Positions 46,464 to 56,624 are shown, numbered from the stretch's first letter. The stretch is 64,000 nucleotides of DNA from Mycobacterium sp. SMC-2 (GCF_025263485.1 NZ_CP079863.1:5022001-5086000); one strand, 5' to 3'. Numbers and translations are program-made. The notes: generated by a model from the sequence alone, not told the origin.

Positions 46464-47387
46464 ATGAGCTTCTCGAATTTCGTTCGCCTGCACTGGGCGG
46501 CCCTGCGCGCGCTGCTGGTGCTCACCTTGATCACCGGCCTCGCCTACCCGCTGCTCATCTGGCTGGTGGCGCAGATACCGGGACTGCACGATAAGGCCGA
46601 AGGGTCAATCCTCACCGCCAACGGCAAACCGGTCGGCAGCCGACTGATCGGTCAGCTGTTCACCGACAAGGACGGCAACCCGTTGCCGCGGTATTTCCAG
46701 AGCCGGCCCTCGGCGGCCGGTAGCGGTTACGACCCGCTGGCGTCGAGCGCGAGCAACCTCGGGCCGGAAAGCGTCGTCGACACACCCGCCGATCCATCGC
46801 AATTGGCGAGCGGCAGGTCCGCTACGGACGCGGGCTTCAAACCGAGCCTGCTGACGCAAGTTTGCACGCGCAGCGCAGCAATCGGCCAGCTGGAGGGTGT
46901 GGACGGGTCGCGACCATTCTGCACCGGCGGCGGTGTGGGTGCGGTGCTGTCGGTGATCGGACCGCGCGACGCGCGCGGAAACGTCATCCATCCCACCCGG
47001 GTGGTCAGCGTCAACGAGCCGTGCCAGACGACACCGGCGCCGTTCCTCACCCTCTACGAGGGGGTGCGGGTCCAGTGCGCCAAGTACGGCGAGGATTACT
47101 CGATAGGCCAGATCGTGCCAATCCGCGGCGCGGCACCAACCGACCCCGCCGTGCCCGCCGACGCCGTCACCGCCAGCGGCAGCGGCCTGGACCCGAATAT
47201 CTCGCCTGCCTATGCCGCGATCCAGGTCCCCAGGGTGGCCAAGGCCCGCCACGTCAGCCCCGATCAGATACGTGCGGTGGTAGCTCAGTACACGAGCGGC
47301 CGCACCCTCGGGTTTTTCGGGGAGCCGTGCGTGAACGTGTTGCAACTGAACTTGCAACTCGACCACAAATATCCAGTCTCGAGCTAG
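46464..47387 (+). CDS. kdpC: K+-transporting ATPase subunit C, enlarged
   Basis: A 307-residue KdpC, much longer than the usual 190 or so. The single membrane helix (LRALLVLTLITGLAYPLLIW) and start of the outside domain (GSILTANGKPVGSRLIGQLF, then YFQSRPSA) are normal, as is the end from residue 231 (PADAVTASGSGLDPNISP, then QVPRVAKAR and LNLQLD). Between about 102 and 230 lies an insertion of roughly 100 residues with four cysteines (C134, C153, C187, C205), enough for two disulfides outside the membrane. The frame is continuous, so this is a real domain expansion, not a frameshift. Twelve bases precede kdpD. Confidence 0.93.
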   Translation: MSFSNFVRLHWAALRALLVLTLITGLAYPLLIWLVAQIPGLHDKAEGSILTANGKPVGSRLIGQLFTDKDGNPLPRYFQSRPSAAGSGYDPLASSASNLGPESVVDTPADPSQLASGRSATDAGFKPSLLTQVCTRSAAIGQLEGVDGSRPFCTGGGVGAVLSVIGPRDARGNVIHPTRVVSVNEPCQTTPAPFLTLYEGVRVQCAKYGEDYSIGQIVPIRGAAPTDPAVPADAVTASGSGLDPNISPAYAAIQVPRVAKARHVSPDQIRAVVAQYTSGRTLGFFGEPCVNVLQLNLQLDHKYPVSS

Positions 47388-47399
47388 CGCGATAGGGGG

Positions 47400-49967
47400 A
47401 TGATGGTTGACGTGAGCGTCATCGACCACCGTCCCAAACGCGGCGAGCTGCGGATCTACCTCGGCGCGGCTCCCGGGGTGGGCAAGACATACGCGATGCT
47501 CGGCGAGGCGCATCGCCGGCTGGAACGCGGTACCGACCTCGTGGCCGGCGTGATCGAGACCCACGGCAGGGCGAAAACCGCTGAGCTGCTTGAGGGCATC
47601 GAGTTCATTCCGCCGCGCTACATCGAATATCGCGGCGGCACCTTTCCCGAACTCGATGTGCCGGCCGTCCTCGCGCGTCGGCCGCAGGTCGTCTTGGTCG
47701 ACGAACTCGCGCACACCAACACACCGGGCAGCAAGAACGCCAAGCGCTGGCAGGACGTCGAGGAATTGCTCGACGCCGGGATCACGGTGATCTCGACCGT
47801 CAACGTCCAGCACCTGGAAAGCCTCAATGACGTCGTTGCCCAGATCACGGGCATCGAACAAAGGGAGACGATTCCGGATTCCATCGTCCGGCAGGCTTCG
47901 CAGGTCGAGCTGATCGACATCACGCCGGAGGCGTTGCGCCGCAGGCTTTCCCACGGCAACGTCTATGCCGCCGAGCGCATCGACGCCGCGCTGTCGAATT
48001 ACTTCCGCCGCGGAAACCTTACCGCGCTAAGGGAACTGGCGCTGCTTTGGCTGGCCGATCAGGTCGATACCGCGCTGGCCAAGTACCGCGCCGAGAACAA
48101 GATCACCGACATGTGGGAGGCCCGCGAGCGGGTCGTGGTGGCGGTCACCGGCGGGCCGGAGTCGGAGACGTTGGTGCGGCGGGCATCCCGTATCGCGTCG
48201 AAGTCCAGCGCCGAGCTGATGGTGGTGCACGTCATCCGCGGTGACGGGCTGGCCGGCCTTTCGGAGGCGCGGATGGCGAAGATCCGCGAGTTGGCAAGCA
48301 GCCTCGACGCGTCCTTGCATACCGTGGTCGGTGACGACGTGCCCACTGCCCTACTGGATTTCGCCCGTGAGATGAACGCCACCCAGCTGGTGATCGGTAC
48401 CTCGCGGCACTCGCGGTGGGCGCGGGTCTTCGAGGAGGGCATCGGCGCGAGGATCGTCGAACAGTCGGGCAAGATCGACGTGCACCTGGTGACCCACGAG
48501 GAATCCAAACGCGGTTTTCGCGCGGCGTCACTGGCGCCCAACGAGCGACGGGTGGCGTCCTGGCTGGCGGCGTTCATCGTCCCGTCGGCCATCTGCGGGC
48601 TCACGGTCGCCTTGCTGGACCCGTATTTGGATACCGGCGGCGAGAGCGCCTTGTTCTTCGTCGGGGTGCTGCTGGTGGGTCTGCTCGGAGGCGTAGCCCC
48701 GGCGGCGCTTTCGGCGGTGCTGTCCGGGCTGCTGCTGAACTACTTCCTTACCGACCCGCGGCACAGCTTCACCATCGCCGAACCCAGCAGCGCCATCACC
48801 GAACTGGTGCTGCTCATCGTCGCGGTCGCGGTCGCGGTGCTGGTCGACGGCGCGGCCAAGCGCACCCGGGAGGCCCGGCGCGCCTCCCAGGAGGCCGAGC
48901 TGCTGACGCTGTTCGCCGGCTCGGTGCTGCGCGGCGCCGACCCCGAGACGCTGCTCGAGCGGGTGCGCGAGACCTACTCGCAGCGCGCGGTCAGCATGCT
49001 GCGCGAGCCCAGCGAGGAGGATCGCGCCGTGGGCAACAAGGGCGAGGTCGTCGCCTGCGTGGGCAGAAACCCCTGTGTCGCCGTCGATTCCGCCGACACC
49101 GCGATCGAGGTCGGTGACGACGAGTTCTGGATGCTGTTGGCGGGCAGGAAGCTTTCGGCGCGCGACCGGCGGGTGCTCAGTGCGGTGGCCAAGCAGGCCG
49201 CGGGCCTGATCCGGCAGCGCGAGCTGGCCGAGGAAGCCGGCCGGGCCGAGGCGATCGTGCGGGCCGACGAGCTGCGGCGTTCGCTGTTGTCAGCGGTCAG
49301 CCACGACCTGCGTACCCCGCTGGCGGCGGCCAAGGTCGCGGTGTCGAGCCTGCGTGCCGAGGACGTCGCCTTTTCCGCCGCCGACACGGCGGAGTTGCTG
49401 GCGACCATCGAGGAGTCGATAGACCAGCTGACCGCGCTGGTGGGTAACCTGCTCGACTCGTCGAGGCTGGCCGCCGGTGTGGTGCGCCCGGACCTGCGCC
49501 GGGTGTATCTGGAGGAGACGGTGCAACGGGCGCTGATCAGCATCGGCAAGGGCGCCACCGGCTTCTACCGGTCCGCCATCGACCGGGTCAAGGTTGATGT
49601 CGGTGACGCCGTGGTGCTGGCCGACGCCGGGCTACTGGAACGGGTCCTGGCCAATCTGATCGACAACGCGCTGCGGTACGCGCCCGACTGTGTCGTTCGG
49701 GTCAACGCGGGACGCGTGGGTGATCGCGTCCTGATCAACGTCATCGACGAGGGACCCGGAATCCCGCACGGCACCGAGGAGCAGATCTTCGAAGCGTTTC
49801 AGCGCCTCGGCGATCAGGACAACACCACGGGGGTGGGCCTGGGCATGTCGGTAGCGCGCGGCTTCGTCGAAGCCATGGGCGGCGCCATCTCGGCCGGTGA
49901 CACCCCGGGCGGTGGACTCACCGTGGTGGTGGAATTGGCTGCGCCAGAACCGAATGGTGCGCAATGA
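47400..49967 (+). CDS. kdpD: Potassium sensor kinase KdpD
   Basis: An 855-residue sensor. The KdpD N-terminal domain has a Walker A motif (GAAPGVGKTYAML, ending K29-T30) and VLVDELAHTN as Walker B; a Usp-like domain covers about 245-370; four close membrane helices lie at about 385-480; HisKA follows with SAVSHDLRTPLAAAK and the ATPase domain with NLIDNALRYAP, DEGPGIP and GVGLGMSV. It senses potassium limitation or ionic stress and phosphorylates KdpE. Two ATGs (47400, 47403) are in tandem. The kdpE start overlaps its stop by four bases. Confidence 0.96.
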   Translation: MMVDVSVIDHRPKRGELRIYLGAAPGVGKTYAMLGEAHRRLERGTDLVAGVIETHGRAKTAELLEGIEFIPPRYIEYRGGTFPELDVPAVLARRPQVVLVDELAHTNTPGSKNAKRWQDVEELLDAGITVISTVNVQHLESLNDVVAQITGIEQRETIPDSIVRQASQVELIDITPEALRRRLSHGNVYAAERIDAALSNYFRRGNLTALRELALLWLADQVDTALAKYRAENKITDMWEARERVVVAVTGGPESETLVRRASRIASKSSAELMVVHVIRGDGLAGLSEARMAKIRELASSLDASLHTVVGDDVPTALLDFAREMNATQLVIGTSRHSRWARVFEEGIGARIVEQSGKIDVHLVTHEESKRGFRAASLAPNERRVASWLAAFIVPSAICGLTVALLDPYLDTGGESALFFVGVLLVGLLGGVAPAALSAVLSGLLLNYFLTDPRHSFTIAEPSSAITELVLLIVAVAVAVLVDGAAKRTREARRASQEAELLTLFAGSVLRGADPETLLERVRETYSQRAVSMLREPSEEDRAVGNKGEVVACVGRNPCVAVDSADTAIEVGDDEFWMLLAGRKLSARDRRVLSAVAKQAAGLIRQRELAEEAGRAEAIVRADELRRSLLSAVSHDLRTPLAAAKVAVSSLRAEDVAFSAADTAELLATIEESIDQLTALVGNLLDSSRLAAGVVRPDLRRVYLEETVQRALISIGKGATGFYRSAIDRVKVDVGDAVVLADAGLLERVLANLIDNALRYAPDCVVRVNAGRVGDRVLINVIDEGPGIPHGTEEQIFEAFQRLGDQDNTTGVGLGMSVARGFVEAMGGAISAGDTPGGGLTVVVELAAPEPNGAQ

Positions 49968-50644
49968 CACGGGTGTTGGTGATCGACGACGAGCCGCAGA
50001 TCCTGCGGGCGCTGCGCATCAACCTGTCCGTGCGGGGCTACGAGGTGATCACCGCGTCGAGCGGGGCCGGCGCGCTGCGCGCCGCCGCCGAGCACAAACC
50101 CGACGTGGTGATCCTCGACCTGGGCCTGCCCGACATCTCGGGCATCGAGGTGCTGGCCGGGTTGCGGGGTTGGCTCACCGCGCCGGTGATCGTGTTGTCG
50201 GCGCGCACCGATTCGTCGGACAAGGTCGAGGCGCTCGACGCCGGGGCCGACGACTATGTCACGAAACCCTTTGGCATGGACGAGTTTCTGGCCCGGCTGC
50301 GGGCGGCGGTGCGCCGCAATACCGCGGCGTCCGAGCTGGAGCATCCGGTGATCGAGACGGATGCCTTCACCGTCGATCTGGCCGCGAAGAAGGTCACCAA
50401 GAACGGTGCCGAAGTCCACCTCACCCCGACGGAGTGGGGGATGCTCGAAATGCTGGTCCGCAATCGCGGAAAGCTGGTCGGCCGCGAAGAGCTGCTCAAG
50501 GAGGTATGGGGCCCGGCGTATGCCACCGAAACGCATTATCTGCGCGTGTATTTGGCGCAGCTGCGACGCAAGCTCGAGGACGACCCGTCACACCCCAAGC
50601 ACTTGTTGACCGAATCGGGCATGGGTTATCGCTTCGAGGCGTGA
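49964..50644 (+). CDS. kdpE: Response regulator KdpE
   Basis: A 226-residue OmpR-family regulator. The receiver has D8/D9, phosphorylated D52 (VVILDLGLPD) and the lysine in VTKPFGM; the C-terminal winged helix (about 130-226) ends LLTESGMGYRFEA, typical of KdpE. It activates kdpFABC. ATGA overlap with kdpD. Here kdpDE run on from kdpC in the same direction, so they may be carried on the transcript they control. Confidence 0.96.
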   Translation: MTRVLVIDDEPQILRALRINLSVRGYEVITASSGAGALRAAAEHKPDVVILDLGLPDISGIEVLAGLRGWLTAPVIVLSARTDSSDKVEALDAGADDYVTKPFGMDEFLARLRAAVRRNTAASELEHPVIETDAFTVDLAAKKVTKNGAEVHLTPTEWGMLEMLVRNRGKLVGREELLKEVWGPAYATETHYLRVYLAQLRRKLEDDPSHPKHLLTESGMGYRFEA

Positions 50645-50814
50645 GTTTCTCCGGCGCGGAACGCCTCGAGTGTGCGGCCACGACGCGAATTTTGCCCGCC
50701 GGCCGCCGAATCCCCGCCCTCACTGCACACCGGAAGCCCTGAGCGCACAGTCGTGCGCGGCGGTGGCGCCAGTCAGCGGCGCGCGGCGGGCGGCTACGGG
50801 CATAGTCACATCTG

Positions 50815-51144
50815 TCACTTGCGCCCCTGCGCCCGAGGAATCGACGATGTGCCCGCCTCACAGCGACAACGCGCCGCCTCACGCAGCGCCAGCACGCGCT
50901 GATGGATTCGGTGCTCGGTGGAGCGCGGGATGCCCCTTGGCCCGTATCGGCCGCGGCCAACGCGGCGCACCCTCTCTCGGCCGATCTCCCAACGCAGGGC
51001 GTCCGAGATGACCTTCGATGCCCTGCCGCGGATCTGAAAGCCCTGTTCGGTAAGGGCTTCGATCATTTCGGCAATGGTCGCCGGCCCATTGTGGGCAAGG
51101 TGCATCGTCAGCACGTAACGCAGCTCGATTCCCTGAAGGTTCAT
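50815..51144 (-). CDS. Small winged-helix-like protein inside inverted repeats
   Basis: A 109-residue ORF. Its first 80 residues look like a compact winged helix: LRYVLTMHLAHNGPATIAEM, EALTEQGFQIRGRASKVIS, DALRWEIGRERVRRVGRGRYG, then a basic end. I believe similar short proteins occur in several places in mycobacterial genomes, but I cannot name the family. The final 20 residues are encoded within the left 33-bp inverted repeat, so the stop may belong to the repeat. ATG at 51144 follows no clear ribosome binding site. DNA binding is a guess from the fold pattern and charge. Confidence 0.55.
   Translation of the reverse strand: MNLQGIELRYVLTMHLAHNGPATIAEMIEALTEQGFQIRGRASKVISDALRWEIGRERVRRVGRGRYGPRGIPRSTEHRIHQRVLALREAARCRCEAGTSSIPRAQGRK
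50836..50868 (+). repeat. 33-bp inverted repeat, left copy
   Basis: AGGAATCGACGATGTGCCCG and the next 13 bases are an exact reverse complement of 51181-51213. Together they bracket the small winged-helix ORF, spanning 378 bp. Confidence 0.85.
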
Positions 51145-51180
51145 TGCCGCACCATCGCATACCGGTCCGACACCCGCACT

Positions 51181-51213
51181 TGTCGCTGTGAGGCGGGCAC
51201 ATCGTCGATTCCT
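51181..51213 (-). repeat. 33-bp inverted repeat, right copy
   Basis: Exact reverse complement of 50836-50868. Each copy contains an outward-consistent ATG TGC CCG CCT CAC reading, so both also create a short open start on opposite strands. Confidence 0.85.
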
Positions 51214-51244
51214 CCGGCGCGGAGACGGGTGTGACCCCTGTGAC

Positions 51245-52189
51245 TTAACCGGCGATCGACAGCACGATGCCGTCCAGGATGTCGTGTTCGCTGACCGTCA
51301 ACTCATCGATACCGGCCCGGGCACGCAGCTCGCGTGCCAACTCCTCGACCACGATCGCGCCGCCGCCGATCACGTCGGCTCGCCCCTCGTGCATCGGCGG
51401 CAGCGCCGCGCGCTCGGATCGCGGCATGGCGATCAGCCGCTCACACACCGCCAGCAGGTCGCTGCAGGAAACGCGCGAAAGGTGAATGGCCGCAGAGTCA
51501 TACGCCGTCATGTTGTGGGCCAGCGCGGACAGCGTCGTCATCGTTCCGGCCAGCCCGACCCAGGTTCGCGCCGCCTCCACGGGCACCACGCCCAGCGCGA
51601 CGCCGAGGCGCTCGCGGACCACCCCGCGGGCCGCCTCCACTTCGTCGGGCGTCGGCGGGTCCGAGTGCAGGCAACGCTCGGTCAGCCGCACGCAGCCGAT
51701 GTCGGCCGAATAGCTCGCCACCACCGCATCCGCACCGACAACGATCTCCGTAGAGCCGCCACCCAGGTCAACGACGACGAAAGGCCCCACCGCGGAATCT
51801 AATTCGCCGACGGCTCCACGAAACGAAAGCGAGGCCTCCTCTGCGCCGGTGATCACCTCCGCCACCGCGCCGGGCAACACCGCGCCCAGCACCTCGGCCG
51901 TCATCGCAAAGAAGACATCACGGTTGGCGACGTCACGAGCCGCCGACGTGGCCACCATCCGCACCCGCTCGACGCCGTGCCGCTTCAGCAAGACGGAGTA
52001 GTCGGCAAGCGCATCGCGGGTCCGGGCGATCGCCTCCGGCGCGAACTCACCCGCCGCATCCACACCCTGGCCCAGCCGCACGATCCGCGTCTCCCGATGC
52101 ACGTCGCGCAGCCGACCGTCGCGCACGTCGGCGATCAGCAAGCGAATCGAGTTTGTCCCGCAGTCGATTCCGGCGAGCCGGCTCACCAT
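51245..52189 (-). CDS. ppx2: Exopolyphosphatase
   Basis: A 314-residue Ppx/GppA-family phosphatase of the ASKHA fold (Rv1026 type). The N-terminal phosphate loop is GIDCGTNSIRLLI; the second is VVDLGGGSTEIVVG near residue 140; catalytic E lies in ITGAEEASLSFRGA. It degrades inorganic polyphosphate or (p)ppGpp-related substrates; the M. tuberculosis protein acts on polyphosphate. It overlaps the DUF501 stop by a few bases; the start may be ATG 52189 or the GTG after it. Last gene of the eno-ftsB-DUF501-ppx2 operon. Confidence 0.92.
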   Translation of the reverse strand: MVSRLAGIDCGTNSIRLLIADVRDGRLRDVHRETRIVRLGQGVDAAGEFAPEAIARTRDALADYSVLLKRHGVERVRMVATSAARDVANRDVFFAMTAEVLGAVLPGAVAEVITGAEEASLSFRGAVGELDSAVGPFVVVDLGGGSTEIVVGADAVVASYSADIGCVRLTERCLHSDPPTPDEVEAARGVVRERLGVALGVVPVEAARTWVGLAGTMTTLSALAHNMTAYDSAAIHLSRVSCSDLLAVCERLIAMPRSERAALPPMHEGRADVIGGGAIVVEELARELRARAGIDELTVSEHDILDGIVLSIAG

Positions 52190-52671
52190 TGCCCGGCCAC
52201 CAGAATGCCGGCCATTGCGGGCTCGGGGGCCAGGATCGCCAGCGCCTCATCGCCGAGGGGGTTGCAGCCCGGCCCCTTGGCCAGCGAATGCGCGATCAGC
52301 ACGTGCAGACACTTCACCCGGTCCGGCATTCCGCCACCGGAAAACGTCGTCCCCAGCGGCTCGATCGCGTCCCGTTCGGCTAGGTACGACTCATGGGCGC
52401 GCCGATACGCGGCCGCCAATTCGGGGTCATGCCGCAACCGCTCGGACATCTCGCGCATCAATCCGGTCGCTTCCAGCCTGCTGGCGGCCGCGGTCAGCAC
52501 CGGATGTGTCAGGTAGTACAACGTCGGAAACGGCGTTCCGTCAGGAAGTCTCGGCGCGGTCTTCACCACGCCCGGCTCACCGTTGGGGCAGCGGTAGGCG
52601 ATCTCGAGCACGCCGCGCGGCTCACGGCCGAGCTGACGCGCCACGGCCTCCAGGTCGGCACGATCAACCAC
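52183..52671 (-). CDS. DUF501 family protein
   Basis: A 162-residue protein of the Rv1025 type. Conserved features are CPNGEPGVVKTAPRLPDGTPFPTLYYL-type sequence (given in part), where a cysteine and proline-rich strand are diagnostic, a helical middle, and GGGMPDRVKCLHVLIAHSLA with a second cysteine and conserved histidines. Function unknown, but genes of this family lie between ftsB/divIC and ppx in most actinobacteria. The GTG at 52671 overlaps the ftsB stop by eight bases, showing translational coupling. Confidence 0.87.
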   Translation of the reverse strand: MVDRADLEAVARQLGREPRGVLEIAYRCPNGEPGVVKTAPRLPDGTPFPTLYYLTHPVLTAAASRLEATGLMREMSERLRHDPELAAAYRRAHESYLAERDAIEPLGTTFSGGGMPDRVKCLHVLIAHSLAKGPGCNPLGDEALAILAPEPAMAGILVAGQW

Positions 52672-53329
52672 CGGGCGCCGTGGGGCTCGGCGGCGGAACG
52701 GGGCCGGCGGGCCCAGGTTCGGGCGGGGGCACATTGGCCGGCGGCAGGTGCGGCGCGTCGGCGATGGTGTGCCACAGCGACGTGTACCACGGATCGGTGC
52801 TGGCGGGCTTCGCCGCCTGGCCCCCCGGCTCGGACGGAGTCGCCGCCGTGGCCGGAAGCTGAACCTGGAACGGGATGTCGCCCGGCTTCACGAAGCCGAG
52901 CCGCTCGCGGGCCTGCGCCGCGATGTAGGCCGGGTCAGCGAGTTTGGCCTTCCTCTGCTCGAGGTCGGCGATCTGACGGCGTAGGGCGGCCTCGCTTGCC
53001 ATCAACTGATTCATCTCGGTGCGCTGCGCAAAGTAGGTGCGTACCGGGCCGGCGATGGTCAGCGTCAGCACGCAGACAACCGCGGCCAGCACCGCCGCCC
53101 GCCGCGCGGTGAAACCCAACCGCTGCTCCGACCGCTGTTCGAGCGATTCGGCCGCCTGCCGCGTGATGGGCTCGACGACATGCTCGGCAGCCGACCGGGG
53201 GCCGGCCTTCTTCGCGGTGCCAGACGGCTTGGAAGAGGGCTTGGCCGTGCGGCGGCGCCGAACCGGATCACCGGCCTTCCCCGGACGCGATGCCGGGGTG
53301 CGCCGTTTCGGATCCGGCTTGGCGGGCAA
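52664..53329 (-). CDS. FtsB/DivIC-type septum protein
   Basis: A 221-residue bitopic membrane protein of the Rv1024 type. Residues 1-75 are basic and disordered; the membrane helix is about 78-97 (AVLAAVVCVLTLTIAGPV); a coiled coil follows (QRTEMNQLMASEAALRRQI, then ADLEQRKAKL) and the conserved YIAAQARERLGFVKPGD; the tail is proline-rich. FtsB links FtsL and FtsQ in the divisome. It begins with TTG at 53329, one base after the eno stop. That rare start is supported by a GGAGG inside the last codons of eno. Confidence 0.87.
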   Translation of the reverse strand: MPAKPDPKRRTPASRPGKAGDPVRRRRTAKPSSKPSGTAKKAGPRSAAEHVVEPITRQAAESLEQRSEQRLGFTARRAAVLAAVVCVLTLTIAGPVRTYFAQRTEMNQLMASEAALRRQIADLEQRKAKLADPAYIAAQARERLGFVKPGDIPFQVQLPATAATPSEPGGQAAKPASTDPWYTSLWHTIADAPHLPPANVPPPEPGPAGPVPPPSPTAPGG

Positions 53330-53330
53330 G

Positions 53331-54686
<1,356 letters not shown>

Positions 54687-55418
54687 CTACAGCGGGTGAC
54701 CCGCCGCATAAGCGGTCGCCCAGTCGCGCACCGCCCGCGCGTACACGCCCGAGTTGTTGTAGGCCCGCAGCGCGGTGATCCACCCGCGAGGTGTCGCCAG
54801 ATCCTTTCCCCGCCAACACAGGTAACCCGCCGCCGCGAGCGCCGCATCGTCGATGTTGTCCGGGCTGAGGCGGCCGTCGTTGTGGGCGTCGACACCGTAC
54901 AACCGCCACGTCTCCGGGATGAACTGCATCGGCCCCATGGCCCGCACCACCCCGTCGTCGTCCGTCGCCTGTTCCTCGCTGTCGACGATGCGCAGGGTGC
55001 CGCCGCTACCGTCCAGGCGAACACCGCGAATCGGGGGGCTCACGTCCCCGTTGGGCGACAGCCGCGCGCCGCGGTAGGTGCCGTGGTGGCTTTCGACCTG
55101 CCCGATGCCCGCCAACGTGGTCCACGCGATATGGCACTTGGGGTTCTCGACCTCGGCGACCCGGGCCGCGTACGCGTACGCCTCCAGCGCGATGACCGGA
55201 ATCTCCAACCCCGCCGACCGCTCTTCGGCCCAGGCCCGCAGCTGGTCCGCGGGGCGGCCGCTGGCGTGCGTGTCCACCGGCGGCACCGGGGCCCCCGCCG
55301 GCGGCGGGACACCCTCCGGGATGAAGAGGCTGAGCTGCCACGTGCAACTGGAGGCCATCAGCATCGCGGTCGCGCCGATCACGGCGCCCGCGCGCAGCCA
55401 ACGCCTCGGCGACACCAT
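54687..55418 (-). CDS. lpqU: Lipoprotein LpqU, lytic transglycosylase-like
   Basis: A 243-residue lipoprotein identical in length to Rv1022. The lipobox ends MASSC (C25). The catalytic domain resembles membrane-bound lytic transglycosylases of the MltB type: the glutamate in GIGQVESHHG is the likely acid catalyst, and GPMQFIPETWRLYGVDAHND and AAAGYLCWRG are typical substrate-groove segments. It should cleave peptidoglycan glycan strands in the periplasm. ATG at 55418. It lies between mazG and eno on the same strand. Confidence 0.9.
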   Translation of the reverse strand: MVSPRRWLRAGAVIGATAMLMASSCTWQLSLFIPEGVPPPAGAPVPPVDTHASGRPADQLRAWAEERSAGLEIPVIALEAYAYAARVAEVENPKCHIAWTTLAGIGQVESHHGTYRGARLSPNGDVSPPIRGVRLDGSGGTLRIVDSEEQATDDDGVVRAMGPMQFIPETWRLYGVDAHNDGRLSPDNIDDAALAAAGYLCWRGKDLATPRGWITALRAYNNSGVYARAVRDWATAYAAGHPL

Positions 55419-55552
55419 GCTGGTTAAAGCTCCTCAAACTCCCCTGCACCAACTTCCGCAACCATCGTCCCATGGGTTGCGCAGCAGCCCGGTCGCATCG
55501 GGGCCCCGACGCAGGTATTCAGTTGATTTTCATTAGCTGCGCGCGTTGGCGC

Positions 55553-56530
55553 TCAGGCGTCGTCGGCCACGGCGCCCGCCGAGGACGCATCGGGCGCCTC
55601 GCCCGATGGCCAGTGCTCACGCCACTCGTCTTCCGTGATCTCCCCGAGGGGGGCCACGTCGAACTCCTCCGGGACACCGACGCCGCGGCGCGTCGCGGCG
55701 ATCGCCCGCTCGACTTCGCGGACCGTGTCCACGAACTCCAGAACCGCCGAGCGCAACGCGCCTTCCGCGTCACCGTCGGCCGCCACGGAGATGGAGGTGA
55801 TCTCGCCGGGGATGAGGTCGGCGGGCAGGCCCGCCTTCTCGGCGCGCTGAATCACCTTCTGCGCCAACGCCAATGCCGGCTGTCCGGTGTGCACGTCGTC
55901 CATCACCGACTTTCGCGACTTCTCGGCCGCCTTGCGTTCTTCCCATTGCGCTAACTGCTCCTGAAGCGAAATGGTCTGGCCCGCAAGCACACCGGGGACC
56001 CGATTGCCCAGCTTCCGCATCAGCGTGACGGCGACGTCGTCGATGGTGAAGGGCAGCTGCGGGGCGTCCTCTGCGATGCGCGCGTGGAAGAGCACCTGCA
56101 GCAGCACGTCGCCGAGTTCTTCACGCAGCTGGTCGGCGCTGCCGCTGCGGACCGCGTCCAACAGCTCGTACGTTTCCTCCAGCAGGAACCTGCGCAACGA
56201 GTCGTGGGTTTGCTCGCTCTCCCACGGTCCGGCGGTGCGCAGTTTGTCCATCATCGCGACCACGTCGACCAGTCGTTCGCCGCGCGGCGTCTCCGGCGCG
56301 GAGATCAACCGGGCGCCCGCAGCCAGCCGGGCGGTGACGGCCGGATGGTCGGGATCCGACGACAGCAGCACCGGCGCGTCGTCGCCGGAGTGCACCGGAC
56401 GCGCCGCGGGCAGCGACCACGGCACCGCGACGGGCATCTCCTCGGTGTACTGCACCTCTCCGGCCAAGTGTTCGATGGCCTCCACCGGCACCAGCGACGG
56501 GCGACGCGGGTCGAACAAGACGACGATCAT
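55553..56530 (-). CDS. mazG: Nucleoside triphosphate pyrophosphohydrolase MazG
   Basis: A 325-residue MazG, same length as Rv1021. It hydrolyses NTPs, in M. tuberculosis notably oxidised dCTP species, protecting DNA. The all-alpha MazG domain at about residues 95-235 contains the EExxE and ExxD metal sites (EETYELLDAVRSG; EELGDVLLQVLFHARIAED). An N-terminal 90-residue domain (IVVLFDPRRPSLVPVEAIEHL-type start) is mycobacterial. The stretch between mfd and this gene contains two small hairpins. ATG at 56530. Confidence 0.93.
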   Translation of the reverse strand: MIVVLFDPRRPSLVPVEAIEHLAGEVQYTEEMPVAVPWSLPAARPVHSGDDAPVLLSSDPDHPAVTARLAAGARLISAPETPRGERLVDVVAMMDKLRTAGPWESEQTHDSLRRFLLEETYELLDAVRSGSADQLREELGDVLLQVLFHARIAEDAPQLPFTIDDVAVTLMRKLGNRVPGVLAGQTISLQEQLAQWEERKAAEKSRKSVMDDVHTGQPALALAQKVIQRAEKAGLPADLIPGEITSISVAADGDAEGALRSAVLEFVDTVREVERAIAATRRGVGVPEEFDVAPLGEITEDEWREHWPSGEAPDASSAGAVADDA

Positions 56531-56559
56531 AGGCGTCGCTCCTTCTCATCGCTTCGTCC

Positions 56560-56603
56560 CCCGCAAGCGGGTGGGGGTCCCTCCCTTTGGGGGCGTGCCC
56601 CCA
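56560..56603. repeat. Paired small hairpins before mazG
   Basis: CCCGC-AA-GCGGG at 56560-56571 and TGGGGGC-GT-GCCCCCA at 56588-56603 lie side by side in the 94-bp mfd-mazG gap. They look like an interspersed GC-rich element of the kind common between mycobacterial genes. No T-run follows, so termination is doubtful. Confidence 0.5.
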
Positions 56604-56624
56604 CTGCATCGTCGCCGGCGCGGA

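Noticed and set aside
50902..51234. A 110-codon plus-strand ORF opposite the winged-helix-like ORF
   Set aside because: Its end resembles the other strand's only because both cross the inverted repeat; the rest has no structure and the minus-strand ORF looks more protein-like.
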